Assembly (NCBI GenBank): GCA_964525605.1
Contig: CAZGKT010000001.1
Span: forward strand, 1-64,000
Length of the DNA stretch: 64,000 nt
Source: CAVTWJ01 sp964525605
GTDB lineage: Bacteria > Oederibacteriota > Muellerivitia > Muellerivitales > Muellerivitaceae
Direction: 5' to 3'
Positions 26,331 to 36,232 of this stretch are shown here, piece after piece. The translations under genes were made by a program, and so were the position numbers. A model generated the notes under the pieces. It had not been told where the DNA came from, ran no database searches, and saw only the letters and a list, made by a program, of their open reading frames with translations. Numbering within the stretch: the first letter of the stretch is position 1; every line of letters starts with the position of its first letter.

Positions 26331-27443
26331 ATGAGCAAAAAGAACCCATCCAAACACAAATATTCCCATATCGGCCGGGTCCAGTTGCGGGCCAAGGCCC
26401 AAGATACCCATGTGGCCGGCTCCGAAATTCTCATTACCCCTAAAAAGGTGAAAACCCTTTTACCCGCAAACCGCAAAGTCTTTGAAACAGTTCTCAAGGG
26501 GCGCAGGGAAGTGGAAGCCATTTTGGACAAAAAAGACCGGCGGTTATTCGCGGTGGTCGGACCCTGCTCTATCCACGATCCACAGGCGGCATATGAATAC
26601 GCCAGCAAGCTCAAAAAGTTATCCGCCATGGTTCAATCTACCCTGCTACTCGTCATGAGGGTTTATTTTGAGAAGCCAAGAACTACCACGGGATGGAAAG
26701 GGCTCATCAACGACCCGGGAATGGATGATTCATTTCAAATTGAGAAAGGAATCCTTCTCGCGCGTCGGCTTCTATTAAAGTTCAATGAAATGAACTTGCC
26801 CTGCGCCACGGAAGCGTTGGATCCTATTATTCCGCAGTATCTGGCTGATTTGATCAGTTGGTCGGCGATTGGCGCCCGCACCACCGAGTCGCAGACCCAT
26901 CGGGAATTGGCTAGTGGCCTATCCATGGCAGTTGGTTTCAAGAACGCCACAGATGGAAGCATTCAAGTTGCCTTAAACGGCATCAAGGCGGCTCGATCCT
27001 CTCATCATTTCCTTGGAATTGATCAAAACGGGCAAACTGCCGTTTTTCGCACAACCGGGAATCCCTATGCCCATATCGTCCTTCGGGGGGGATTGAAACC
27101 CAACTACGACGCAGCCTCTATTAAAAATTGCGAAAAAGCTCTGGTTGAAGCGAACCTGCCGAAAAACATCGTAGTGGATTGTAGTCACGGCAATTCCAAC
27201 AAAGATTACAAACTCCAGCCTGTAGCCTTCGAAAACGTGCTCCGACAAGTGGAGCGTGGAAATGATTCGGTGGCCGGGTTCATGGTGGAGAGCAACCTGC
27301 ACGAGGGCAACCAGCCCCTGTTGAAAGACCGTTCCAAACTCAAATACGGTGTTTCCATCACGGACGCCTGCATCAACTGGGTAACCACAGAAGAAATGAT
27401 TCTCTCCGCCCACAATCGCCTGAAAAAGCTCTGGAACCGTTGA
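26331..27443 (+). CDS. aroF: 3-deoxy-7-phosphoheptulonate synthase, AroFGH type
   Basis: The 370-residue enzyme condenses PEP with erythrose-4-phosphate, the entry step to the shikimate pathway. Motifs: FAVVGPCSIHDPQAAYEYA, VMRVYFEKPRTTTGWKGLI, PCATEALDPIIPQYLADLIS, GARTTESQTHRELASGLS and VVDCSHGNSNKDY. These mark the long class Ialpha enzyme, usually feedback-regulated by an aromatic amino acid; which one cannot be read here, so the aroF symbol is generic. ATG 26331 is preferred to GTG 26322. It follows a probable promoter of its own. Confidence 0.95.
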   Translation: MSKKNPSKHKYSHIGRVQLRAKAQDTHVAGSEILITPKKVKTLLPANRKVFETVLKGRREVEAILDKKDRRLFAVVGPCSIHDPQAAYEYASKLKKLSAMVQSTLLLVMRVYFEKPRTTTGWKGLINDPGMDDSFQIEKGILLARRLLLKFNEMNLPCATEALDPIIPQYLADLISWSAIGARTTESQTHRELASGLSMAVGFKNATDGSIQVALNGIKAARSSHHFLGIDQNGQTAVFRTTGNPYAHIVLRGGLKPNYDAASIKNCEKALVEANLPKNIVVDCSHGNSNKDYKLQPVAFENVLRQVERGNDSVAGFMVESNLHEGNQPLLKDRSKLKYGVSITDACINWVTTEEMILSAHNRLKKLWNR

Positions 27444-27446
27444 ATC

Positions 27447-28067
27447 GTGAAGTCATTTCCTAAAGTCAGGTTTACTACCAGTTGGTTCACTTCCCGTTAT
27501 TTTGGCATTCGCTCGATGGGAAAACAAAACATTCCAGGTGTCGGACCCTTTGTGGTATTGGCGAATCACGCCAGTTTTCTCGACCCATATATGATTGGTT
27601 TCACCAGTGAAGTCCGGGAAGTGGGTTTTATGGCGAAAGAGGAGCTATTCCGGAATCCTGTTTTTGGCTGGATCATTCGCAATTGCGGGGCTTTTCCTGT
27701 CAAACGGGGAAAACAGGATGAAGAAGCCATTAAGCGCTTTCACGATTTCCTAAATTTCGGTAAACCCCTTTGCCTTTACCCCGAGGGAACCCGCACCCTG
27801 GATGGAAGGCTTCAGCCCGCGAAAAAAGGGGTAGGGATGCTTCTCTATAACGCGCGAGTTCCCGCCATTCCCGCCTATATCGATGGAACTTACCGATCCT
27901 TTCCCAAGGGAAAACTGTTTCCAAAACCAGGCAAAATCACGGTTTTCTACGGCCCAGCCATTCCACTCGAAGACCTTTATCTTTTACCGCCGGAGAAGCC
28001 GACCTATAAAATGATTGCGGAAAGGATCATGACTCACATTGCAGCATTGAAGCCGATTACAGGTTAA
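27447..28067 (+). CDS. plsC: 1-acyl-sn-glycerol-3-phosphate acyltransferase
   Basis: The 206-residue membrane-associated enzyme acylates lysophosphatidic acid. The HX4D motif is NHASFLDPYM (His41, Asp46), followed by the FPVKRGKQDEEAI block and PEGTRTLDGRLQ. GTG start 3 bp after the DAHP synthase stop, so it is co-transcribed. It belongs to phospholipid synthesis together with plsY and gpsA further right. Confidence 0.92.
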   Translation: MKSFPKVRFTTSWFTSRYFGIRSMGKQNIPGVGPFVVLANHASFLDPYMIGFTSEVREVGFMAKEELFRNPVFGWIIRNCGAFPVKRGKQDEEAIKRFHDFLNFGKPLCLYPEGTRTLDGRLQPAKKGVGMLLYNARVPAIPAYIDGTYRSFPKGKLFPKPGKITVFYGPAIPLEDLYLLPPEKPTYKMIAERIMTHIAALKPITG

Positions 28068-28269
28068 ACCCTTTCCAAAACCCCGTATTATTTGATCATT
28101 TCCCCCGCGTGTTGGTGTTGGTTCTCTCCGTTTTGTGAATGAATGGGTTCCTAAACCCAAAGAAGTCCGCAATTTGAAAATGACATACCGGCAGAGATTT
28201 AAACCAAGAGATCGATAACAGGCCAAGTCATTTTCGTTTAAATTGCATGGGAAAAATGGCTGTTAGGGT

Positions 28270-28297
28270 TTGCACCACCATTCCACTGTTGTAGAAT
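28270..28297 (+). promoter_or_regulatory. Promoter of rpsA
   Basis: TTGCAC (28270-28275) and TAGAAT (28292-28297) spaced by 16 bp, about 50 bp before the ATG, which has GAGG upstream. The preceding 280-bp gap shows only a weak TGGGTT/AACCCA hairpin (28143-28158). Confidence 0.55.
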
Positions 28298-28348
28298 GAC
28301 CCCACAAATTTTCTCCCCCAAGCGGAGCAAGAACCTGAGGTTTTAACC

Positions 28349-30073
28349 ATGACTGACACCCCCATCCCTGAAATGACAATGGAAGAACTTTTAAACGAGG
28401 AACAGCGGGTTTCCCGCGGCCAGGTAGTCAAGGGCCGTATCGTCAAAATTAACGAGGATGAACTGGTCGTGGATGTCGGTTATAAAACCGAAGGGGTCAT
28501 TCCCCGCTCTGAATTTTTAGACATTACGGGCCAATTAACGGTCAAGGAAGGTGACGAGGTTGAGGTTTCAGTTGAAAGGATGTCGGATTCCAACGGCCGA
28601 CTTCGCCTTTCCAAGCGCAATGTGGATCGGTCCCGGGTTTGGCAAACTCTCGAAGAAGTCCATAAAGCAAGCGCCGTCATCAAAGGCAGGGTCGTTAAGA
28701 AAGTCAACGGCGGTTACCGAGTGGATATCGGCCAGGTGGAGGCTTTTCTGCCGGCTAGCCAGATTTCCCTACAGCGAAATCCCGAGGGGGATGAACATCT
28801 TGAGAAGATTTACGATTTTAAAATTATCAAATTAGACCGGGCACGTTCCAACGTCGTCCTATCCCGGCGGCCGGTGCTGGAATTGGAAAGGGAAGAAGGC
28901 CGGTCGAAGAGGATTTCCGAATTGAATCCAGGGGATGTTGTGGAGGGAAGGGTTAAAAGTGTCGTCAGCTACGGCGCCTTTGTTGATTTGAACGGGATCG
29001 ATGGACTATTACATATCGCCGACATTGATTGGGGGCGGGTCAATAAAGTTGAAGATTTCATCAAGGCGGATGAATCAATCAAAGTGATGGTACTTCAGGT
29101 GGATAAAGAAAAAGGTAAAATATCCCTGGGACTCAAGCAAATGACTCCCGATCCCTGGACCGAGGCGGATAAAAAATACCAGGTGGATCAAGTTGTTGAG
29201 GTGGAAATCACCCATTTTGTTGACTATGGGGTGTTTGTTAGAACGCCGGACAAATTGGAGGGCTTCTGTCACCTGACCGAATTAACCTGGTCCAAGAAAA
29301 TGCGTAAACCTTCTGAAATGTTCAAGGCGGGTGAAAAAAGGCCGGCCCGAATCATCGACATCGATTTTGAAAAACGAAAAATTAACCTGAGTTTCAAGAA
29401 AATGGAAAAGAGTCCTTGGGAAGATGTGAACCTGAGATATTCCATCGGCGCCAACCTTCAGGGAACCATTACCAATGTGACCGAATTTGGAATTTTCGTG
29501 GAACTGGAAGAAGGCCTGGAGGGCCTGCTTCACCAATCCGATATCAGTTGGGATAAACGCGTTAAAAATCCCCAAAAAGAATACAAGGTCGGGAAAACCC
29601 TGACCGTTCGGCTGCTGGGTATCGATAACGAGAAAAAACGAATTTCTCTAGGTCTTAAGCAGGTGGAAGGCGATCCCTGGGACAAAATCGAGGAAAAATA
29701 TCACGCGGGGATGATCCTGACTGGAAAAGTTGCGCGCCTCGCTGAGTTTGGCGCATTCGTCGAGCTTGAGAAAAATGTAGAAGGGTTAATCCACAAAACG
29801 GAGATTGCCCAGCCCGCGCCGAAGACGGTCGAGGAGGCTCTGAAACCGGGCGATGAGGTCACGGTCAAGGTGGTTTCTGTTGATACCGCCAAGCGCCGCA
29901 TCGGACTTTCCATTAAGGCTCTTTCAGCCAAGAAATCGGAAGGGAAGGAAGGCGCCGAAGAGGTATCCGAAGAACACAGCGTTCACCGCAAGACTGGCGC
30001 TTTCCAAAAGATGCTCAAAAAATTCATGAAGAAGACCAAGACCGAAGACGACGACGAAGAAGAGGATTATTGA
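28349..30073 (+). CDS. rpsA: 30S ribosomal protein S1
   Basis: The 574-residue protein has six S1 domains. They begin near VVKGRIVKINEDELVVDVGYK, VIKGRVVKKVNGGYRVDIG, VVEGRVKSVVSYGAFVDL, VVEVEITHFVDYGVFV, LQGTITNVTEFGIFVEL and LTGKVARLAEFGAFVEL. The first two are the diverged ribosome-binding type and the rest bind mRNA. The C-terminus is an acidic DDDEEEDY tail. It follows cmk and plsC as in many genomes. Confidence 0.97.
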   Translation: MTDTPIPEMTMEELLNEEQRVSRGQVVKGRIVKINEDELVVDVGYKTEGVIPRSEFLDITGQLTVKEGDEVEVSVERMSDSNGRLRLSKRNVDRSRVWQTLEEVHKASAVIKGRVVKKVNGGYRVDIGQVEAFLPASQISLQRNPEGDEHLEKIYDFKIIKLDRARSNVVLSRRPVLELEREEGRSKRISELNPGDVVEGRVKSVVSYGAFVDLNGIDGLLHIADIDWGRVNKVEDFIKADESIKVMVLQVDKEKGKISLGLKQMTPDPWTEADKKYQVDQVVEVEITHFVDYGVFVRTPDKLEGFCHLTELTWSKKMRKPSEMFKAGEKRPARIIDIDFEKRKINLSFKKMEKSPWEDVNLRYSIGANLQGTITNVTEFGIFVELEEGLEGLLHQSDISWDKRVKNPQKEYKVGKTLTVRLLGIDNEKKRISLGLKQVEGDPWDKIEEKYHAGMILTGKVARLAEFGAFVELEKNVEGLIHKTEIAQPAPKTVEEALKPGDEVTVKVVSVDTAKRRIGLSIKALSAKKSEGKEGAEEVSEEHSVHRKTGAFQKMLKKFMKKTKTEDDDEEEDY

Positions 30074-30229
30074 TTTTTTGTTGCGGTGAAGGAATGTAAA
30101 GTCCTTCGCCGGTCTTTTATTCTAATTTGTTTTCAATGTCACTTAATTTTATTTTCACGTCCATTGAAACTGATTTTTCGTCCGGTTGGCGGAACTCCAA
30201 TACCCACAGCTGACTTCACCCCTAAAACC

Positions 30230-33223
30230 ATGTACACTTTTCCGGTGAATTCCCCAAGGCGGTTGATTTTGCGCAATTGGTCCATTCTATTTTTGCTATT
30301 TACCGTTCTAGTTCCTCTGGCTCATTCAGCGGGAATCATTCCTCCCTCCCCGACGGACGAAGGCCGTGTTCTCCTCAAGGCCCGGGCCTACCGGCTGGCG
30401 ATGGAAAGATTTCTACTGGTTGAAGAAACTAGCGGGAGCGCCCTGGAAAGGGCCCTGGCCCTTCGATTGATCGGGGAGACTCAGTTCCGTGAAAAAGATT
30501 TCTCGTCAGCCTATCAGGCCTATCAGCAATCCCTTCGGATTTATCCTCTAGCTCCGGGGGCACTTGGATACGAGTTCAAATCCGCCGTATCCCTCGTTTA
30601 TTTGAAAGATTACAAGACCGCCCTAGTTAAGTTTCAAAGTCTCGAAAGCCGGTTTCAGGAAACGGATTTTCTGGGTGACCTCTATTTCTGGGAAGGGGAA
30701 TGCTTTTTCCAGATGGAGCAATACTTGGATGCGGCCGGAAAATATTCAGCTCTTCTCGACCGAAAGGAAAATGATTCCTATATTCCCTTGGTTAGGTATC
30801 TGCGGGCCTGGTGCTATTTCCAACAGAAGGAATACGACAAGGCCCTGGATGGATTCACTGAGGCTGAAGGCCAGGCCAAAGAACCCTCCCTCAAAAAACT
30901 CTGCCGGTTCCAGATGGCCGAGACTCTCTTTCGCAAAAATCTGTTTTTCGACGCCCAGGTGGCTTACCAGAAGTTTTTGGATCAATATCCCGGGGACTCA
31001 TTAACCGCAGGGGCCCGATACGGCCTCGGTTGGTGCTTGGTCAAACAGAATGACCCGGCCGGAGCGGTAAAGCAATTCGAGCTTATTCTCAGGGAAAATT
31101 CCGGAAACCCCCTCGCACCCTGGGCGGCGGTAAGGGCCGGTGTGGCCGAAAGCGCTTTGAACCGTACGAAGGAGGCGCGTGCCGACTACGTGAAGGGGCT
31201 CAAGCTAGCAGGCTCCACTTCGCCAGCCGATCTACTTCAATTTGGCTTGGGGACTTTGGATTTCGCGGATCGAAAATATGATGAATCTGGCAAGGAATTC
31301 GACTCCGTATTCCAGTTCTCGCCCGCAAGTGACCTGAAATGGGACGCGGTCTATCTCAAGGCGGGTGGGGAATACCTGCAAGGAAACTACGATGAGGCCC
31401 TTCAAAATTACACATTAACTGCGGGTTCACCTGACGCTCTGGCGCTGGACGCTCAATACTGGCAGGGCTGGTGCCAGTACGCCCTTGGCCATTATTCCGA
31501 TGCCATCGATCGCTTCAAGGACCTAGGGGACAAGGCCTCCGACGAGTTGAAAATGAAAACTCTCTGGGCGGCAGGGGAATCGGCCTATGAGATACAAAAT
31601 TACAAAGAAGCCGCCGGTTTTTACCAAGAATCCCTCGACGGCAATCCCGCACCCCCTCTCGCACAACAAGATCTTTCAGGCCTGGGCTGGTGCGATTTTG
31701 AACAAGAGAATTTCGAGAAAGCCTCAGACCGGTTCTTAAAGGCGGCTGACCTGGCTCCCGAAACCCCAGTAGCAAGCGAATCCTGGCTAAGGGCGGGGGA
31801 TTGTTTTTACAATCTCCACGATTACATGAAGGCGCAACAAACCTACCGGAAAGCCCTGTCGGTTGCGCCGGGAACGGAAACGGCCATTGACGCCAAGGAA
31901 CAGATCGGTTGGTGCGATTATCGAAGTGAAAAATTCGCCGATGCGGTGAAGGCGTGGGAAGCATTATTGGAAAACCACTCAGCTTCAGCCCGATTCCCCC
32001 GCCTCCTTTACTGGACCGGCTGGTCCTATTTCCGATTGAAAAACTTCGAGAAGGCCGCAGAAGAGTTCAAGTTGGTCGAAGAGGGGTATCCTCAGGATCT
32101 CCTTGCGCCCGAGGCCCATTTGCGGCAAGCGGACTGTCTTTTCAACTTGGAAAAATATTCAGATTCCAAAACAGCCTACCAATCGTTCCTGGGACTCTAT
32201 CCCGATCATCCCCTGTTGCCCGACGCGCTCTATGGTCTGCAATGGTCCGACGAAAAATTGGGTCTAAAGGATGACGCGAATCAAGTTTCGAAAAACTTCC
32301 TGGAGCAATACCCCAAGAGTAAGTTCGCGGCTGATATCCAGTATCGGTTGGCCGAAAGCCTTTTTCACGATGGTAAATATAATGAATCGGTGGATGCATT
32401 CCGCGACCTGGTCAATAAGCATCCCGATTCAGCCGTGGTCCCACGGGCGCTTTTCTGGATGGGTACGGCCCTGGTGAAGCAGGACCAATCGCAGGACGCG
32501 ATGGCAGTGTTCAAGCAATTACTGCAGAAATACCCGGACGATCCCTTGTCCCTGGAAGGCCAATTCAGCCTAGGGTCTTTATATTTCGAGGCCCAGGATT
32601 TCGATAAGGCACTGGAAGCCTACACCCAGATCTATCAGACCTATCCGACCCACCGGCTGGCGCCTCACTGCCTTTTTAACTGTGCGGTCTGCGAAAAGCA
32701 ATTGAAGCATCCGGAACAAGCCCTGAAAGATTTTCAAAAATTGATCAAAGATTATCCCGCAGATGAACTGGCGTTGGAGGCTGGAATCAACGCTGGCATT
32801 CTGCTCGAGGCGCAAGGCCGTAAAGACGAGGCTTTGGAGGCCTATGCCATCAGCATGAAAACCACGGACGCCAAACTAGGGGCTGAGTCTTCCTTTTATC
32901 ACGCGGATCTCTTGAAGAATATGGGTAAATTTCCTGAGGCCATTGTAGAATTCAATTCCATTATTGATAAGTATCCATCCCAAGACCAATGGTCCGTTAC
33001 CGCTTTTGCCCGCGTGGCCGAATGTTACGAAAATCAGAAAAAATACAGCCAAGCCATGACTACCTACCAGCGTCTGTTGGACTTTACCAAGGTAAAGGAA
33101 TATCGGCGGGCGGCCCAGAAACGCATGAAAGCTTTGAAGGCGCTTATGGCTTCCCAGCACTCCAAAATGAAAAAGAAATCCTCAAAGTCAGTTTCCGTTG
33201 TGGCCCCGGGAGTGATCCCGTGA
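30230..33223 (+). CDS. Very large exported TPR protein
   Basis: About 997 residues from ATG 30230, with a signal peptide (RNWSILFLLFTVLVPLAHSA) and then TPR-like repeats end to end. Each has a pattern such as AVKQFELILRENSGNPLAPW, ALEAYTQIYQTYPTHRLAPH or AMTTYQRLLDFTKVKEYR; I count at least fifteen. The style, with YP[GD]S-type turns, is that of BamD/YbgF-like periplasmic solenoids. No ribosome site is strong; TTG 30262 with AAGGCGG upstream is an alternative start, and longer N-termini are unlikely. It overlaps the next gene by 4 bases and precedes exbB, exbD and tonB, suggesting a scaffold for that machine. Confidence 0.8.
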   Translation: MYTFPVNSPRRLILRNWSILFLLFTVLVPLAHSAGIIPPSPTDEGRVLLKARAYRLAMERFLLVEETSGSALERALALRLIGETQFREKDFSSAYQAYQQSLRIYPLAPGALGYEFKSAVSLVYLKDYKTALVKFQSLESRFQETDFLGDLYFWEGECFFQMEQYLDAAGKYSALLDRKENDSYIPLVRYLRAWCYFQQKEYDKALDGFTEAEGQAKEPSLKKLCRFQMAETLFRKNLFFDAQVAYQKFLDQYPGDSLTAGARYGLGWCLVKQNDPAGAVKQFELILRENSGNPLAPWAAVRAGVAESALNRTKEARADYVKGLKLAGSTSPADLLQFGLGTLDFADRKYDESGKEFDSVFQFSPASDLKWDAVYLKAGGEYLQGNYDEALQNYTLTAGSPDALALDAQYWQGWCQYALGHYSDAIDRFKDLGDKASDELKMKTLWAAGESAYEIQNYKEAAGFYQESLDGNPAPPLAQQDLSGLGWCDFEQENFEKASDRFLKAADLAPETPVASESWLRAGDCFYNLHDYMKAQQTYRKALSVAPGTETAIDAKEQIGWCDYRSEKFADAVKAWEALLENHSASARFPRLLYWTGWSYFRLKNFEKAAEEFKLVEEGYPQDLLAPEAHLRQADCLFNLEKYSDSKTAYQSFLGLYPDHPLLPDALYGLQWSDEKLGLKDDANQVSKNFLEQYPKSKFAADIQYRLAESLFHDGKYNESVDAFRDLVNKHPDSAVVPRALFWMGTALVKQDQSQDAMAVFKQLLQKYPDDPLSLEGQFSLGSLYFEAQDFDKALEAYTQIYQTYPTHRLAPHCLFNCAVCEKQLKHPEQALKDFQKLIKDYPADELALEAGINAGILLEAQGRKDEALEAYAISMKTTDAKLGAESSFYHADLLKNMGKFPEAIVEFNSIIDKYPSQDQWSVTAFARVAECYENQKKYSQAMTTYQRLLDFTKVKEYRRAAQKRMKALKALMASQHSKMKKKSSKSVSVVAPGVIP

Positions 33224-35130
33224 AAATATTAATCATTCTGCTTTTTATTTTATTAGAAATGGCTTTCCGGACGGTGAATGCACAGGAGGAAGCGCCGACT
33301 TCAACGCCGCAATTATTGGAAAGTAACTCGGTTACCCAAACTGATCTCGTCCCGACCCAAACGAGTTCTTCATCATCAATTGATAATTTAGAAACTACCG
33401 CACAAACCGAAACTTCTGAACCGGCTACGGTCTTGACGTCCCGGGGGGAGACTTTATCCAAGCCGGAGGCGGTTCCCGCTGAAAGCGTAACCACATCCTC
33501 CGGTCCAGGGCCCGGTCAAGTTCCTTCCCAGGGGGAAGGGGAAAAGGCTCCGGTTTCCGCCAGGCCTACCTCGGTACCTGAATTTTCGCTTCCGGAGGTA
33601 GTGATTACAGGTGAAAACGAACTCACCATCGGTGCCAGCCGGTTGGACCGGCAAGAAAACGATGTGACGCTGGGAAGTCACGATCTGACGGGAATCGAGA
33701 GGGGTCTTAATGACCTCCCCGGGTTGAATAAAACCATGACCGCTCTTTCTGCGGAGGAACCTGGCCCTTCCAAGGATTCCGCCGCGGTTTTGCATCTGGG
33801 AGGAGGAGTCCCGGGAACCTATGGTGGTTGGGGACTTGCGGGCGAAGACTTTAAGAGCATTCAAGCCCTGGTATCCGGTTACTATTCCAACTGGTCTGGC
33901 GAAACCTCCGGCCCTGGTCTGGATGGTGATCAGAAAGCGGGCGGCAACCTTGATCTGCATTTCTTACCGGAAGAAAAAATCAGCTTCAGGCTTGCGGGAG
34001 GCTATGAATACAATCAGGCCAACTTGCCTTACCAGCATTCGGCTTCTGAAACGCGACAGGGCGTGGATTTCAACGCCGAAGCGCTTTTGAAACAAACCGA
34101 ACTTTCCCAGCTTCAAATCAAAGTGTCCTACACAACTACTCGGTTGAACGGATGGGACCAATCGCTATTAAACCATCAGGCTGATGAACTGGAAACTCGA
34201 CTACGCTGGGAAGCGGAGAATGTCGATTCCTCCATCGAAAATATTTCAGTGGAAGGCGGCTGGCGATATACAACCTCTGATTTTTCGAGCAACTTCGTTG
34301 ATGCTTATGAATGGCAATGGGTAGATTTAAAAACCACCTTGAAATCAGGCGAGAATCTTTCGCTGGCCCTTCAGGCCCAGATCCAGGGCGGAACCGGTTT
34401 GAAACTGCCAGTGAATGTCTACCCGGCGGCAGACCTGATGTGGCGTATATTTGGATCCAGCCAATTGAACCTTTATTGGCGCAACGACCGTTATGTTGAT
34501 GATATTCACAACACTTATATGGATCGAGAGCACATCGATCCCGATACAGGGTTTCCCTCGCCCACCCAGGTCAATTCGGAACTGGGAGCTCGATTCACTC
34601 AGAAGTTGAATGAAAGAATAATCTTGTCCCTTTCGGCCTCAACTGCCCAGATCCAAGGCTATCACCAGTGGGACGACCTTAGCGATTCGAATCCTACCTA
34701 CATTCAGGAATACATCACGCTACCCCAGATTCAAATGAAAAAGGCAGGGGCAAGCCTACAATGGGATTTTGCCCGCTACTGGCAGGCTTCAGGGCTTTAC
34801 GAATGGACCGAAGGGGACAACACGGGGAACGATGTCTTCAATTTGACCGCATTGCCTCAAAACCGAGGAATATTGTCCCTTTATCGGGGTGACGACCAAT
34901 GGGAAAGCCGGTTGGAATGGGTGTTAGTTTCTTCCGCAAATGCTTTTGCCACCGCGCAAGCCACGCTTCCAGCTTATAACATACTCAATCTTTCATTGAC
35001 CTATCACCTGTCCAAGTTATTTTCGCTTTGGTTTCAGTGCGAGAATCTGTTGGGCGAGGTTTACCAAGTTCAACCAGGGTATATCGAACCCCAATATCAT
35101 ATTCGGGGCGGGGTGGAACTTATTTTTTAA
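33220..35130 (+). CDS. Outer-membrane receptor-like beta-barrel without a recognisable plug
   Basis: 636 residues. The signal peptide ends near TVNAQ, then a Ser/Thr/Pro-rich linker runs to about 120. SLPEVVITGENELTIG is a TonB-box-like stretch. A barrel of about 400 residues ends in NILNLSLTYHLSKLFSLWFQ, a TonB-dependent-receptor C-terminus, with terminal Phe (GGVELIF). Between box and barrel there is only about 60 residues, too short for a plug domain, and no plug motif is visible. GTG 33220 is the start: GGGAG upstream and ATGA-like overlap with the TPR gene. Confidence 0.75.
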   Translation: MKILIILLFILLEMAFRTVNAQEEAPTSTPQLLESNSVTQTDLVPTQTSSSSSIDNLETTAQTETSEPATVLTSRGETLSKPEAVPAESVTTSSGPGPGQVPSQGEGEKAPVSARPTSVPEFSLPEVVITGENELTIGASRLDRQENDVTLGSHDLTGIERGLNDLPGLNKTMTALSAEEPGPSKDSAAVLHLGGGVPGTYGGWGLAGEDFKSIQALVSGYYSNWSGETSGPGLDGDQKAGGNLDLHFLPEEKISFRLAGGYEYNQANLPYQHSASETRQGVDFNAEALLKQTELSQLQIKVSYTTTRLNGWDQSLLNHQADELETRLRWEAENVDSSIENISVEGGWRYTTSDFSSNFVDAYEWQWVDLKTTLKSGENLSLALQAQIQGGTGLKLPVNVYPAADLMWRIFGSSQLNLYWRNDRYVDDIHNTYMDREHIDPDTGFPSPTQVNSELGARFTQKLNERIILSLSASTAQIQGYHQWDDLSDSNPTYIQEYITLPQIQMKKAGASLQWDFARYWQASGLYEWTEGDNTGNDVFNLTALPQNRGILSLYRGDDQWESRLEWVLVSSANAFATAQATLPAYNILNLSLTYHLSKLFSLWFQCENLLGEVYQVQPGYIEPQYHIRGGVELIF

Positions 35131-35154
35131 AATACACATAAGTCAAGGATGTCC

Positions 35155-35544
35155 ATGGTGAATGAAATTAAAACAAATAGTAATAAAGAAATCGCTCTTT
35201 CGTTTTTGCGGTTTGTGGTCGCCGGAAAAATACGGGAAGGTTACGAGCGATTCGTGGCGAAAGAATTTATCCATCACAACCCTAATTTTCTTGGAGATCG
35301 AGAATCCTTGTTGATTGCGATGGAAAAAAACCAGGTTCAATTTCCGAATAAGATCTTAGAAGTTAAGCATGTGATTGAAGAGGGAAATTTGGTGATGCTG
35401 CACTCGAGTATGAGGCCTAATCCCATTTCTCCCGCACTCGCCCTTCTGCATCTATTCCGTTTTAAGGGTGACAAGATTGTTGAGCTTTGGGATATGGCTC
35501 AGCCTGTTCCCGTGGATTCAATCAACGAAAGAGCTATGTTTTAG
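35155..35544 (+). CDS. SnoaL-like (NTF2-fold) protein
   Basis: The 129-residue cytoplasmic product matches SnoaL-like proteins. It has ALSFLRFVVAGKIREGYERFV, the core EFIHHNPNFLGDRESLL and an ending of LFRFKGDKIVELWDMAQPVP. The family includes small enzymes acting on cyclic compounds and binding proteins; the substrate is unknown. ATG 35155 has AAGGA 5 nt upstream. It sits inside the barrel-exbB-exbD-tonB run, which may be accidental, since a hairpin follows it. Confidence 0.75.
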   Translation: MVNEIKTNSNKEIALSFLRFVVAGKIREGYERFVAKEFIHHNPNFLGDRESLLIAMEKNQVQFPNKILEVKHVIEEGNLVMLHSSMRPNPISPALALLHLFRFKGDKIVELWDMAQPVPVDSINERAMF

Positions 35545-35574
35545 GTGGGGTTGTATCTGATTTAATCTTGATAC

Positions 35575-35591
35575 GAAGCCGTTTCGGCTTC
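35575..35591 (+). promoter_or_regulatory. Hairpin between the SnoaL gene and exbB
   Basis: GAAGCCG (35575-35581) and CGGCTTC (35585-35591) pair perfectly around TTT. No T-run follows, so it is more likely a processing or attenuation element than a full terminator. It lies 25 bp before the exbB ATG. Confidence 0.5.
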
Positions 35592-35616
35592 AATTAAACG
35601 CAGAAAGGAAAAAATC

Positions 35617-36231
35617 ATGGCGTACGATTTCAACCTTTTGCAGGTCATGTCGAAAGGAGGATGGACCATTGGCCTTTTAATGGTTCTCTCGATCCTGGTT
35701 GTGGCGGTCCTGATTGAAAGACTGGGTTACTACCGAAAGGCTTTCAAACCACTTCAGGAAATACTTCTGGTTTTGGCATCCTCGCTCAATCGTTCCAGCC
35801 TAAAAGAAGCTCTGGAGGCATGCGACAAATCGGGCGGGTTCCTGAGTCGTATCGCCCGAGCGGGTATATTGGCCCGAATAGAGAAGTCCGATCCGTTCAA
35901 ATCAATGGAGCGCCAGGCTAAGATGGAGCTTTTAATTTTGGAAAGGCGCTTGCCCTTCCTGGCAACCATCGGCTCCATCGCCCCCTTCATCGGCCTTTTT
36001 GGCACGGTTTTAGGCATAATTCAGGCGTTTCACGACCTGACCCTGGCAAATGCAGGTGGAGCGGCGGTTGTTTCTCAAGGAATTGCGGAAGCTCTTTTCT
36101 CAACTGCGACCGGTCTCTTCGTCGCCATTGTTTCCGTTTTCATTTACAACATGTTCCAATCTCGCTTGAACCAGGCCGCCCAAGAAGCTGAAATCCTAAT
36201 TTCCGAACTCGGCGAAAAGCTGGGAGGCTGA
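35617..36231 (+). CDS. exbB: ExbB/TolQ/MotA-family proton channel protein
   Basis: The 204-residue inner-membrane protein has an N-terminal helix (GLLMVLSILVVAVLIERLGYY), a cytoplasmic domain with ARIEKSDPFKSMERQAKMELLILERRL, then LPFLATIGSIAPFIGLFGTV and the last helix. The PFIGLFGTVLGIIQAF block and the STATGLFVAIVSVF helix are ExbB hallmarks. With ExbD it uses proton flow to energise TonB. GAAAGGA precedes the ATG. Confidence 0.92.
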   Translation: MAYDFNLLQVMSKGGWTIGLLMVLSILVVAVLIERLGYYRKAFKPLQEILLVLASSLNRSSLKEALEACDKSGGFLSRIARAGILARIEKSDPFKSMERQAKMELLILERRLPFLATIGSIAPFIGLFGTVLGIIQAFHDLTLANAGGAAVVSQGIAEALFSTATGLFVAIVSVFIYNMFQSRLNQAAQEAEILISELGEKLGG

Positions 36232-36232
36232 C

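Noticed and set aside
28143..28158. Terminator after plsC
   Set aside because: The TGGGTT/AACCCA hairpin is short and has no T-run.
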